From NCBI RefSeq assembly GCF_014696355.1, contig NZ_JACJQA010000015.1:1-64000 (forward strand): a DNA stretch of 64,000 nucleotides, in the 5' to 3' direction. The stretch is from Pseudanabaena sp. FACHB-1998. GTDB taxonomy: Bacteria; Cyanobacteriota; Cyanobacteriia; Pseudanabaenales; Pseudanabaenaceae. How positions within the stretch are numbered: the first letter of the stretch is position 1; every line of letters starts with the position of its first letter. The position numbers and the translations under genes were made by a program. Shown one piece after another: positions 7,778 to 15,652 of the stretch. Under the pieces are notes generated by a model, which worked only from the letters and a program-made list of their open reading frames with translations, was not told the DNA's origin and made no database searches.

Positions 7778-8003
7778 ATGCCCCACTTACAGCATGATAA
7801 TTATTTGATCAGACGAAGATAACTGCTATCTTGTCCATCTTCCAGCCTTCTCATTTCAGCAATTTCATACACACGGTAATACTTCCGAAGAAGCTGCCAA
7901 ACATGGACAAGAAGTAATTGATATATATCTTGATATTTGTCGCGACCAAGGAAAATTCTTGCCTCAGCCAAAAAACTCTATGCAACTTTTGCAATCTGCT
8001 TAG
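7778..8003 (+). pseudogene. hicB: Broken HicB-family antitoxin
   Basis: Translating the frame that begins at 7794 gives MIII, a TGA stop, then SDEDNCYLVHLPAF followed by HTHGNTSEEAAKHGQEVIDIYLDI, ending GKFLPQPK at the TAG at 8001-8003. This is the standard HicB antitoxin body. Relatives have a tryptophan (TGG) before SDED, and here it reads TGA. The normal N-terminal start (MPHLQ at 7778) is in another frame, so a frameshift is needed as well. No hicA toxin is visible beside it. It is probably a dead solitary remnant. Confidence 0.75.
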
Positions 8004-8233
8004 AGTAAAATCGCTCATGTGAGGGTGATCACTTAGACTAGATTAAGAATTGTTAATCAGCCCTACTCCCTTCCCAGTATAAAGGTAGACATCAACAACA
8101 GGAAAAAAGAAAGGTCATAATTTCCGATGGATAGATTAAAAAAAACTAATATAAAATCCATTTGATATCTTAGGAATAGTACATAACTCAGTTTGTTAGA
8201 GCAGCATGTGAATTGAGAGGAGATATATAAGAA
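8004..8233. other. Stretch with no supported gene
   Basis: The region between the hicB remnant and tRNA-Val is AT-rich. Open frames on the - strand (8063-8275) run into the tRNA and look spurious. I see no repeat, promoter or RNA structure that I can support. Confidence 0.4.
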
Positions 8234-8307
8234 TGAACACAAGTGGACTCGAACCACCGACCCCCACGATGTCAACGTGGTGCTCTAACCAACTGAGCTA
8301 TGCGTTC
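8234..8307 (-). tRNA. tRNA-Val (anticodon GAC)
   Basis: On the - strand the 74-base sequence folds as a cloverleaf. The acceptor GAACGCA pairs with TGTGTTC, the D arm is GCTC-AGTTGGTTA-GAGC, the anticodon arm is CCACG-TTGACAT-CGTGG, and the T arm is GGTGG-TTCGAGT-CCACT. The loop gives anticodon GAC, which reads GUC valine codons. CCA is not encoded. Confidence 0.92.
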
Positions 8308-8365
8308 TGACGGATTAATAATATAACATAGTAAGATTAAATTCAACACAGATATCTCAAGATCT

Positions 8366-8623
8366 ATGAAACTAATTTTGTATAGCAAGCAAGGTTGTTG
8401 TCTATGTGATGGTTTGCTAGCAAAATTACAACAGGTTAAGAGCGTCAGCTTTGAGCTAGAAATTCGGGATATCAACAGTAACTCCGACTGGTTCGATCGC
8501 TACCAGTATGAAATACCTGTACTTTGTGCGCTAGGCGATCGCCAACAGGAGCAAGAATTACCCCGATTTCCGCCGCGATCGCCTGTCGAGAAACTCGAAG
8601 CTTTACTGCAACGTTATGTTTAG
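8366..8623 (+). CDS. Glutaredoxin-family protein (DUF836-like)
   Basis: This 85-residue thioredoxin-fold protein starts MKLILYSKQGCCLCDGL, so the redox site is a CCLC (CxxC) motif at residues 11-14. The cis-proline strand follows as YEIPVLCAL near residue 50. Such short glutaredoxin-like proteins are common in cyanobacteria and have no established substrate. It is a single gene convergent with the ProA-like gene. Confidence 0.82.
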   Translation: MKLILYSKQGCCLCDGLLAKLQQVKSVSFELEIRDINSNSDWFDRYQYEIPVLCALGDRQQEQELPRFPPRSPVEKLEALLQRYV

Positions 8624-8649
8624 AGAGCTTTACAGCCTATCTACTTAAT

Positions 8650-9909
8650 TTAAGAGCTACTGATTACTTGCTTGGTGGTAGTTAGTGCATAGATATCAAT
8701 CACCCCAGGATATCTTGATGCACCACGGGTTTTTAAGCTGGACATCCCCAGCGCAATTTTAAAATTGCCATTATCCCCAAATTTAGCGTAGCGGCTAAAC
8801 CGACTATGGGCATTGACAAAAATTGTACTGCTATTAATCCGACTAACAAAGCGATCGCGCTCTGATAAGGAATCTGTTAGTAATACATCGGCATGACCAC
8901 TGCTGTATTGATTAATCCATGCGATCGCTTCTTCTGTATCATGAGCGACTCTAATGGCGATCGTTTCATCTAAATAGGGCTGCCCCCAAGTATCCTCCGT
9001 CTCAAGGGTCTGTGCTGGGTCTGAGGAGTCTTCAGTAAATTGGCGAAAATAAGCGGTAGTTGAGGGACAGCCACGTACTAATAAGCCTTGCTTTTTTAAA
9101 CTAATAATCCAATTACCAATACCCCGTTCTAGCCATGATTGGTGGACTACTACTTTTTCGATCGCATTAACCGCATCGGGATCGCCCTTACGACTATTGA
9201 GAATAATATCCTTGGCAAAATCCAAATTTGCGGATTCAGATAGGTACATATAGCAATTACCCATCGCGATCGGCAAAGCGGAAACCGTAGCTTGTTTGCT
9301 CACCTGCTGAACAAAACTAGGACGACCATAGGGAATTACTAAGCGCAAATATCTCTCTTGGACAATTAGCTCCTTAAGAGCTAAACCCTTGGGAATAAAT
9401 GACATACAGGAATCGGGAAAACCACTATCAACCAAAACTTCCTTAGCAATTGCGGCGATCGCCTCCTGCGTGTAACTACTCTCATTCCCCCCTTTGAGAA
9501 TAATTGTGTTGCCAACCTTAAGGCACATTCCTGCGGCAATTAAGCCCAGTTGGGGAAACCCTTCATAGACAAAGGCAACAACTCCTAAGGGGACGCGCTG
9601 ATAACCATTGATGCCCACATGTAAAGTTAAAGGGTCTGGTAGATTGGAAAGATGCTTCAGGCATTCGATCGCGTGGTTAAGTCGCTCTGGGGTGAGCTTG
9701 AGCCATTCCAGTACTAGCTCAGGAACTGCCATATCACGACTCGCTTCTAGATCCAACGTATTGGCTTCGAGAATCGAATTTTTATGCTTTTTAACTGCCT
9801 CGGCTAACTCTAACAACAAGCGATCACGATCTTTTGTAGAGATTTGGGCGAGTTGAAGTGCTGCGGAGTGGGATTTATAAATGAAGCCTGTCAGGTCTTC
9901 GGGTAGCAT
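8650..9909 (-). CDS. Glutamate-5-semialdehyde dehydrogenase-like protein lacking the catalytic cysteine
   Basis: Over its whole 419 residues this is a ProA homologue. Examples are RVPLGVVAFVYEGFPQLG, CLKVGNTIILKGGNES, the INSSTIFVNAHSRFS region and the C-terminal LKTRGASR. ProA reduces gamma-glutamyl phosphate in proline synthesis through a thiol. Aligned without gaps to the E. coli enzyme, the stretch NAKTQRPSTCNTVE becomes NSRKGDPDAVNAIE, so the catalytic Cys is replaced by Val. The IYEARP motif is also changed to VYEGFP. Either this is a divergent paralogue with another function or a non-catalytic protein, and a true proA should exist elsewhere. The gene follows a small membrane protein gene on the same strand. 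Confidence 0.8.
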   Translation of the reverse strand: MLPEDLTGFIYKSHSAALQLAQISTKDRDRLLLELAEAVKKHKNSILEANTLDLEASRDMAVPELVLEWLKLTPERLNHAIECLKHLSNLPDPLTLHVGINGYQRVPLGVVAFVYEGFPQLGLIAAGMCLKVGNTIILKGGNESSYTQEAIAAIAKEVLVDSGFPDSCMSFIPKGLALKELIVQERYLRLVIPYGRPSFVQQVSKQATVSALPIAMGNCYMYLSESANLDFAKDIILNSRKGDPDAVNAIEKVVVHQSWLERGIGNWIISLKKQGLLVRGCPSTTAYFRQFTEDSSDPAQTLETEDTWGQPYLDETIAIRVAHDTEEAIAWINQYSSGHADVLLTDSLSERDRFVSRINSSTIFVNAHSRFSRYAKFGDNGNFKIALGMSSLKTRGASRYPGVIDIYALTTTKQVISSS

Positions 9910-9910
9910 A

Positions 9911-9954
9911 TCTGTAATTAAATAAAGGCTAATCTGTAATTAAATAAAGGCTAA
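9911..9954. repeat. 22-base tandem duplication
   Basis: The unit TCTGTAATTAAATAAAGGCTAA occurs twice head-to-tail (9911-9932 and 9933-9954), filling the space between the ProA-like start and the stop of the upstream gene. It is a fresh tandem duplication, probably by slippage, and would lengthen the leader of the ProA-like gene. Confidence 0.9.
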
Positions 9955-10371
9955 TTAAGGATCTCGACGACGCAGCACCAGCGATCGCCATATTATCAAA
10001 CCCATCAGCATAAATAACATAATTGCGGCGGGAATACTAAAAGCCGAGTGCAGGTTGAGCATCCATAACGCAAGCAATGCTAAAAACAACACAAAAGACA
10101 GATACATCGCAGTTGTTTCTAGCAAAGAACTTTGCCGATATTCCCGAATAGGTTGCCATTTGCCCACCCATTGCCACGTATGACGCTGGGAGTCAATTCC
10201 GCCTACTTGCAATAAACTGTAGCCGTCTTTTTCTAGCTCAAATAACAAAGAGCAGCGATCGCAACCAAAGGCATCTGTCAGCGCGATCGGTTTTAACTTT
10301 CCACGTTTGCGCGGGCAAGGACAAGGATAAATTTGCTCTAGATCGATTTTTTGAGGCTTATGTATATGCAC
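9955..10371 (-). CDS. Conserved cyanobacterial membrane protein with N-terminal zinc-ribbon-like cysteines
   Basis: I do not recognise a named family for this 138-residue protein. The N-terminal half holds CPCPRKRGK and GCDRC, a possible metal-binding cysteine set. The C-terminal half has two close membrane segments (about 88-106 and 110-128), and the end is basic (RSLVLRRRDP), pointing to a cytoplasmic C-terminus. It lies 45 bases upstream of the ProA-like gene on the same strand, so the two may be co-transcribed. Function is unknown. Confidence 0.65.
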   Translation of the reverse strand: MHIHKPQKIDLEQIYPCPCPRKRGKLKPIALTDAFGCDRCSLLFELEKDGYSLLQVGGIDSQRHTWQWVGKWQPIREYRQSSLLETTAMYLSFVLFLALLALWMLNLHSAFSIPAAIMLFMLMGLIIWRSLVLRRRDP

Positions 10372-10515
10372 TAGACAGCGATGCTCAACAAGATTGCTAA
10401 CAGTAGACTTAGAGCAAAGGAAATCAAATGACTATTCAAAATGATTGTATATCATTGTTTTGCTTAGGACATAAAACCCAAAATATGTGTGAGGAATATA
10501 AAGCGCTCGTCCCTC

Positions 10516-10601
10516 ATAAGTAGCTAAGCATAATGAATTACCAAACCAAAAACCGTAAAGTTGCGCCCCGTAGGGGCGCAACTTTACGGTTTTTGGTAAT
10601 T
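10516..10601. repeat. Family B-like element with perfect 24-base hairpin
   Basis: It starts with TAAGTAGCTAAGCATAAT, the same end as the family B elements at 30279 and 17219. The centre is a perfect hairpin (arms 10546-10569 and 10573-10596, GTA loop). The right terminal repeat is poorly conserved. A 98-codon open frame across it on the - strand is only a shadow of the repeat. Confidence 0.65.
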
Positions 10602-10619
10602 TATTTCGATCAAACGACC

Positions 10620-10667
10620 AAGGAAATTTTAGAAAGTTTAGTAAACCAAACTTTCTAAAATTTCCTT
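10620..10667. repeat. Perfect 20-base inverted repeat
   Basis: Arms 10620-10639 and 10648-10667 are exact complements around an 8-base loop. They lie just after the family B-like element and upstream of tRNA-Leu. The role may be as a terminator for transcription from either side. Confidence 0.7.
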
Positions 10668-10770
10668 GTAAGGCTCTAATTAATTGGGTTTCACGATTAA
10701 TCAAAAATTTTATGCCGCAATTTACCAATATTGCTGTATTATTCTATTCGGTGTAAAAAAACTAACCCAA

Positions 10771-10851
10771 GCGGATGTGGCGGAATTGGTAGACGCGCTA
10801 GATTTAGGTTCTAGTATCTTTGATGTGAGAGTTCGAGTCTCTCCATCCGCA
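10771..10851 (+). tRNA. tRNA-Leu (anticodon UAG)
   Basis: This 81-base class II tRNA has the acceptor GCGGATG pairing with CATCCGC, the D arm GGCGGAATTGGTAGACGC, the anticodon stem CTAGA/TCTAG with loop TTTAGGT (anticodon TAG, reading CUA), a variable arm, and the T arm GAGAG-TTCGAGT-CTCTC. CCA is not encoded. Confidence 0.95.
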
Positions 10852-10863
10852 CTTGAATCACTA

Positions 10864-10910
10864 ATTAATAAAAAAAGAGAGTGGCTTTGCCACTCTCTTT
10901 TTTTATTAAT
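10864..10910 (+). terminator. tRNA-Leu terminator hairpin
   Basis: Perfect arms (10864-10885 and 10889-10910) close on a GCTTTGC centre and end in a T-rich tract, directly after tRNA-Leu. Confidence 0.85.
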
Positions 10911-10985
10911 AGCGGTTGATGTAAGATGACGCTAAGGGGCACTTTATGATTAGCGAACCTGCATTTTTAAGAATGGCTGTAACCT

Positions 10986-12014
10986 ATGACAACTGCAAAT
11001 AAAAGCAATCGATCCTTTTGGCGCTATATCATCAACGACACTACAGGCTTTGTAGTAAAGCGACTAGGACAAGCAGTTGTAGTAGTTTTAGGAGTATCCA
11101 TCCTCAGCTTTTTTGCAATTACTAAATCCCCCGGAAATTGCTTTGCAGAATTACGCACTAACCCAAATACGCCGAAGAAAACCATTGAGCAGCTAGAGAA
11201 ACAACTTAACTACGATAAGCCCGAACTTGAGCAATATGGGATATGGTTGCGGAACACTCTTAATGGTGATTTGGGGGTACGCTGCCAAGGGTTAACGCCC
11301 GTTACCCCGCTTATTGTTGAGCGAGCAGGTAATACGCTCTTAATCTCGATCGCCTCTTTAATTACTACTTGGCTTTTAGCAATCCCTCTGGGTATCTATA
11401 GCGCTGTTAAGCAAAACACGTTAAGCGATCGTATTATTCAAGTAATTAGCTATGCTACACAGGGTTTTCCGAGCTTTGTCTTAGCGATTTTATTGCTAAT
11501 GCTTGCCCAAAATACGGGATGGTTTCCCATTGGCGGGATGACGAGTATCAATTTTGCTGAACTCTCGCCATTGGGTAAATTTTGGGATGTCGCCCATCAC
11601 ATGTTTTTACCTACCTTGACCTTAACCATCGTCAGCTTTGCAGGTTTGCAACGGATTATGCGCGGTAGCTTGCTAGAAGTCTTACGTCAGGACTATATCA
11701 AAACTGCTCGGGCTAAAGGTTTATCGGAAAACAAAGTTATTTATGTCCATGCCCTGCGTAATGCAATCAATCCCCTGATAACTTTACTAGGATTTGAATT
11801 TGGTGGCTTACTCGGTGGTGCATTTATTACGGAATTCTTTTTTAGTTGGCCGGGGTTGGGCAAACTCTTGTTAGAAGCGACTAAGGAGAAAGATACAAAT
11901 TTAGTAATGGCTGGATTAATGCTTGGCACATTAATGCTAGTTGTTGGTAGTCTCATCGGTGATCTCCTTCTCAAGGCAGTAGATCCTCGCATCAAATTAG
12001 ATGATATGGATTAA
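10986..12014 (+). CDS. ABC transporter permease, DppB/OppB type
   Basis: The 342-residue inner-membrane protein is a peptide/nickel-type ABC permease. The first membrane segment is near residues 28-48 (AVVVVLGVSILSFF), the rest of the usual six follow, and the cytoplasmic coupling loop is RQDYIKTARAKGLSENKVIYVHALRNA near 238-260. The ending VDPRIKLDD is also typical of DppB. No ATPase, second permease or binding protein is adjacent. Scattered subunits are common in cyanobacteria, and the substrate (oligopeptide or other) cannot be assigned. Confidence 0.88.
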   Translation: MTTANKSNRSFWRYIINDTTGFVVKRLGQAVVVVLGVSILSFFAITKSPGNCFAELRTNPNTPKKTIEQLEKQLNYDKPELEQYGIWLRNTLNGDLGVRCQGLTPVTPLIVERAGNTLLISIASLITTWLLAIPLGIYSAVKQNTLSDRIIQVISYATQGFPSFVLAILLLMLAQNTGWFPIGGMTSINFAELSPLGKFWDVAHHMFLPTLTLTIVSFAGLQRIMRGSLLEVLRQDYIKTARAKGLSENKVIYVHALRNAINPLITLLGFEFGGLLGGAFITEFFFSWPGLGKLLLEATKEKDTNLVMAGLMLGTLMLVVGSLIGDLLLKAVDPRIKLDDMD

Positions 12015-12027
12015 GTCGATCCCCGAT

Positions 12028-12080
12028 CCCCAAGAGAGTTTTTACAGCCCGTTACACGGGCTGTAAAAACTCTCTTGGGG
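12028..12080 (+). terminator. Terminator palindrome after the DppB-type gene
   Basis: Exact 24-base arms (12028-12051 and 12057-12080) surround a 5-base loop. It is the likely terminator for the permease transcript. Confidence 0.78.
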
Positions 12081-12125
12081 TCTTGAACTTGCTAGAATCT
12101 ATGAAACTGTCATCTAGGAATAGCA

Positions 12126-12776
12126 ATGTTTCCTCTTCACGACGATAACCCAACTCAAGATACTTCCATTGTCGTCTATGCACTGATAGTCATCAATGTA
12201 TTGATTTTTGGATATCAGGTGAGTCTTCCAAATTTTCAGCTTGTGGAATGGCTAGGGAATTGGGCGTTAATACCAAGAGAATTAATTGCTAATCCTAATA
12301 AAGAAGCGATCGCACTCCTATCATCGCAATTTCTCCATGCCGATATATTCCATTTGGTCGGAAATATGTGGTTTCTCTATCTATTTGGCAATAATATTGA
12401 AGACCAATTAGGACATTGGAAGTTTTTGTTTTTCTATTTGATATGTGGCATGATTGCCGCAGGAATTCAAGTATTAACTGCTCCCAATTCCTTAGTGCCA
12501 ATGGTGGGAGCAAGTGGAGCAATCTCAGGGATTATGGGCGCTTATATTGTCCGATTTCCCCGAGCGAGAATTTTAAGTTTAGTTTTCTTCGGGTTTTTTA
12601 TTACCGCTATTCCTATCCCTGCTTTTATATTTCTAGGGCTGTGGATTGCAGGTCAGACGATATATGCCGCAATGGCTAATCCCAATTTACCGGGGGTTGC
12701 CTATCTTGCCCATGTGAGTGGTTTCGTCGCTGGAGCGATCGCAATCTATCTATTCTCCAAGTTTGCCAAGAAATAA
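12126..12776 (+). CDS. Rhomboid family intramembrane serine protease
   Basis: The 216-residue polytopic protein has the rhomboid signature. HLVGNMWFLYLFG (helix 2) carries the oxyanion His and Asn, GASGAISGIMGAY carries the nucleophile serine, and AHVSGFVAG carries the catalytic histidine. The protease cleaves membrane substrates within the bilayer. About six membrane helices are visible and no extra domains occur. The substrate is unknown. It stands alone between two palindromes. Confidence 0.92.
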   Translation: MFPLHDDNPTQDTSIVVYALIVINVLIFGYQVSLPNFQLVEWLGNWALIPRELIANPNKEAIALLSSQFLHADIFHLVGNMWFLYLFGNNIEDQLGHWKFLFFYLICGMIAAGIQVLTAPNSLVPMVGASGAISGIMGAYIVRFPRARILSLVFFGFFITAIPIPAFIFLGLWIAGQTIYAAMANPNLPGVAYLAHVSGFVAGAIAIYLFSKFAKK

Positions 12777-12789
12777 AATTTTCTGAACC

Positions 12790-12842
12790 CTAAATAGGTA
12801 AGGATTGGCGGCGCTTAGCGCCGCCAATCCTTACCTATTTAG
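12790..12842. terminator. Bidirectional palindrome between rhomboid and dnaB
   Basis: Exact 26-base arms (12790-12815 and 12817-12842) have a GGCGGCGCTTAGCGCCGCC core. It lies between two convergent genes and would terminate both. Confidence 0.82.
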
Positions 12843-12851
12843 CTGATTATT

Positions 12852-15386
12852 CTAACTACGACTCGAAGCCATATTCTCAAATTTGGTTAAGCGTGGTTCA
12901 AATAGTAATTTGACCGTACCGACTGGTCCGTTACGATGTTTGGCAATGATAATTTCTGCAACTCCGCGATCGGGAGTTTCGGGGTTGTAATATTCATCAC
13001 GATATAAATTGATAACTAAATCCGCATCCTGTTCGATGCTTCCACTTTCTCTTAGATCTGATAGCATCGGACGCTTATTAGTCCTTGCTTCCACCCCCCG
13101 ACTTAATTGAGATAGCGCGATCACAGGCACATTCAATTCACGGGCTAGAGCTTTCAGCGATCGCGTAATTCTCGAAATTTCCTGTACGCGATTATCGGAA
13201 CCAGAACCTTCCATTAATTGCAAATAATCAATTAGAATTAAGCCTAGTTCTCCACCCTTTTCTGATTGTAAGCGTCGCGCTTTAGAGCGAAGTTCCGTAA
13301 TAGGTGGATTGGGCGTATCATCAATAAATAGAGGTAATTCTGAAAGTCCACTAATTGCCATTGCCACAGTTCCCCATTCGTTTTCACTGATTTGTCCAGT
13401 ACGAAGGCGATTGCTGTCAATACCCATATCACTAGAGCGGACTTTAGACTGACTGGCTAAGAGTCGATAAACTAATTGTTCCTTAGACATTTCCAAACTA
13501 AAGATCGCTACAGGTAATCTATGGATTTCTGCCATTTTGCGAGCTAGTTCTAGCCCAAAAGCCGTATTGTGGACACAGATGTCATTAGCAACAAAATTGT
13601 GGGTGTCAGGAATGGTCAGATCATAAACCTGCTTCTCACCGACAAACTCGATCGCAGTGATTTTGTCCCAATAAACATCGCTAGTAGCAAGATTTTGTAA
13701 AGATAGGCAATCAACGGCTGTAGCTAGTTTTAATAATCTTTCTCTAGTGGGAGCGCGTTTGCCCACATGGATATTTGAGCTATTAATACCTGCTGTTTGG
13801 GATAACGCATCTTCTTTTCCAAAAACACCAACTTCATCAATTAGAGTTTGTAAGGACAAAGCATCAGTAATATCAATTTGCCAACAGTAACGAATTTCTT
13901 GTTTATATTTAACTGACTTGTGTTTAAGTTTAGAAACTATACCGAATCTTAATAACAAATGTTGGACTTGACGGGCTAATTTTTCGCTGACAGTGGCATA
14001 ACCCGCTTGGACTTGTCCACTCGTTAAGGTAGAAATCCATCCATCCGTGGCAAATAAACGATTTAAGAACAAAGCAACTAAAGATTTTTCTAAACGAAAA
14101 ACAAAATCTGGAATCATTTTGTGATGAGAATCTTTACCCCAAATCCCTAACTCTCTTAACCAAGTAATTAGAGGATTACCTGAGCCTCTTTCTTTTGCTC
14201 TAGTATGCAGTGTTGCTGCGCGATCGCCATGAGTATCAATTGTCACCTTTAAACTAGGAGAAAACTGCCCGACAGCAGCAATAAAATCGTCTTGAAGTTT
14301 AGGATTGATATTCGTAAATCTAGGACTGCTCTGCGTTAAACAGCCATCTCCTAATAGATAAGCTAAAAGTTTAATTTCACAGAGAGAGGATATTTCCTTT
14401 CCAAAAACTGCCACCTGACGCGGAAGAGCGATTTTATCGCCTACGCATAACTTACCGAGCGGTTGCCAACCCGTAATTGTTAGAAATGGATGAGTTATAG
14501 TAGTTTCAATTTGTCTTCCTAAAGCTGTTGTAACCCGAAATACGGGCTTAATACCATCGTCAATAAAGGCTGTCGGTTGCGTCAAATTAAAACGCCAATT
14601 TTCTCGTAAGGTTAAAAGATTAGGTGTGATTTGATTTTGTTGATATTGCTGATAGATGGCTTCGATGGTGCGAATACTGCCATCGGCTAAAACTAATTCA
14701 CTATCAAAAGCCAAGCACTTTCCCATTGAAGGGCGACCTGCGAGGACAATTAAATCCGATCGCTGTAAGCCGTTAGTCATCGCATCAAAATCATAAAAAC
14801 CCGTAATTAAACCTGTGGCGGTAGAATTGCCAGTGCCAAGGGAGTTAAAACGATTTTCTAATTCATAAAAGGTCTTGGTGAGAATATCCGCCGCAGGGGT
14901 CAGCCCTTGTTGGGCGCGAGATTGCGTAACTGCAAAAATCTTTTGTTCGGATTGATCGAGAAGTTGAGTGAGTTCGATTTCATTGCTGTAACTAATTTCA
15001 ACTACGCCTCGCGCTGCTTCTGCTAATTTACGTCGGGCATACTTATCCGCCACCAGTTGGGCGTAAAAATCGATATTGACGGCACTCACAGTGCGATCGC
15101 AAAGCTGGGCAATTTTTGATTGACCACCAATTTTTTCGAGCATATCGCGATCGCTAAGCCATGTGGTCAGACTCATCATGTCCGTGGGATTGGACTGATT
15201 GTGGAGCATTAGGCAAGCGCGAAAAATCTCCTGATGGGCGGCGACATAAAACATTTCTGGACGCAAAGTATCTAGAACTCGCGATACTGCCTCTGGATCG
15301 ATCAAAATCCCCCCCAAGACTGCCTCCTCAGCCTCTATATTCTGAGGGGGAAGGCGATCGCTGATAGATTCAAATTCTTTGCTCAT
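12852..15386 (-). CDS. dnaB: Replicative DNA helicase DnaB interrupted by an intein
   Basis: DnaB is the hexameric ring helicase that opens the replication fork. Residues 1-223 and 608-844 together form a normal extein. It has the N-terminal domain (NIEAEEAVLGGILID), the Walker A motif GRPSMGK followed by T, the block SLEMSKEQLVYRLLA, Walker B LILIDYLQLM, RELNVPVIALSQLSRGVE and RESGSIEQDADLV. A 384-residue intein splits the Walker A motif between Lys223 and Thr608. Helicase activity therefore depends on protein splicing. The start is ATG at 15386, with MSKEFESISDRLPPQNIEAEE. The gene is single and ends in a shared palindromic terminator. Confidence 0.96.
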   Translation of the reverse strand: MSKEFESISDRLPPQNIEAEEAVLGGILIDPEAVSRVLDTLRPEMFYVAAHQEIFRACLMLHNQSNPTDMMSLTTWLSDRDMLEKIGGQSKIAQLCDRTVSAVNIDFYAQLVADKYARRKLAEAARGVVEISYSNEIELTQLLDQSEQKIFAVTQSRAQQGLTPAADILTKTFYELENRFNSLGTGNSTATGLITGFYDFDAMTNGLQRSDLIVLAGRPSMGKCLAFDSELVLADGSIRTIEAIYQQYQQNQITPNLLTLRENWRFNLTQPTAFIDDGIKPVFRVTTALGRQIETTITHPFLTITGWQPLGKLCVGDKIALPRQVAVFGKEISSLCEIKLLAYLLGDGCLTQSSPRFTNINPKLQDDFIAAVGQFSPSLKVTIDTHGDRAATLHTRAKERGSGNPLITWLRELGIWGKDSHHKMIPDFVFRLEKSLVALFLNRLFATDGWISTLTSGQVQAGYATVSEKLARQVQHLLLRFGIVSKLKHKSVKYKQEIRYCWQIDITDALSLQTLIDEVGVFGKEDALSQTAGINSSNIHVGKRAPTRERLLKLATAVDCLSLQNLATSDVYWDKITAIEFVGEKQVYDLTIPDTHNFVANDICVHNTAFGLELARKMAEIHRLPVAIFSLEMSKEQLVYRLLASQSKVRSSDMGIDSNRLRTGQISENEWGTVAMAISGLSELPLFIDDTPNPPITELRSKARRLQSEKGGELGLILIDYLQLMEGSGSDNRVQEISRITRSLKALARELNVPVIALSQLSRGVEARTNKRPMLSDLRESGSIEQDADLVINLYRDEYYNPETPDRGVAEIIIAKHRNGPVGTVKLLFEPRLTKFENMASSRS
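13566..14717 (-). other. DnaB intein with LAGLIDADG homing endonuclease
   Basis: The intein begins with Cys (CLAFDSELVLADGS, block A) directly after GRPSMGK and ends with VHN before Thr, giving the standard Cys1 / His-Asn / +1 Thr splice residues. Block B is TTITHPFLT (TxxH) and the last blocks read YDLTIPDTHNFVANDICVHN. Two dodecapeptide motifs, LLAYLLGDGC and LNRLFATDGWI, mark a LAGLIDADG endonuclease with both acidic residues kept, so homing may still work. The site matches the dnaB-a P-loop site known from Rhodothermus DnaB, not the later site of Synechocystis DnaB (ESG/SIEQDA), which is uninterrupted here. Confidence 0.93.
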
Positions 15387-15501
15387 ATACTTGCTTGAAT
15401 GTCTGGCTTGAATGTCTGGGAATGCTGATAAAGATTTTTTAAAGAAAATTTACCAAAAGTATCTAGAAATATAGAAGCTGGCTACGAGTGCATCCCCCAT
15501 T

Positions 15502-15628
15502 CTATAGCAATGCTCAAATCAAACCTCAAAAGCTAACGAAGACGCTTTGCTTCTTCGTTAGCTTTTGGGATTTGAGAGAGGACGAATCCTAGGGTCGCAC
15601 TCTCTCAAATCATTTAGGATTGCTATAG
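15502..15628. repeat. Palindromic element with CTATAGCAAT ends
   Basis: Terminal inverted repeats CTATAGCAAT (15502-15511) and ATTGCTATAG (15619-15628) enclose two nested hairpins. One is CAAAAGCTAACGAAG paired with CTTCGTTAGCTTTTG around GACGCTTTGCTT, and the other is a TTTGAGAGAG/CTCTCTCAAA pair. The end sequence is shared with family A elements at 17401, 26927, 29381 and 38621, so this is probably a relative. It lies between the divergent dnaB and site-2-protease-like genes. Confidence 0.7.
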
Positions 15629-15652
15629 TGCTTGTAGTCATGAGTAATTGAT

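Noticed and set aside
8063-8475. Open frames on the - strand around tRNA-Val
   Set aside because: They overlap the tRNA gene and the glutaredoxin-like gene and have unlike-protein composition.
10432-10728. 98-codon open frame on the - strand
   Set aside because: It reads through two perfect palindromes and a repeat end. Open frames arise easily in such repeats.
13566-14717. Intein region as a separate endonuclease gene or a split gene
   Set aside because: The frame is continuous with both DnaB halves and has full splice motifs, so it is an in-frame intein.
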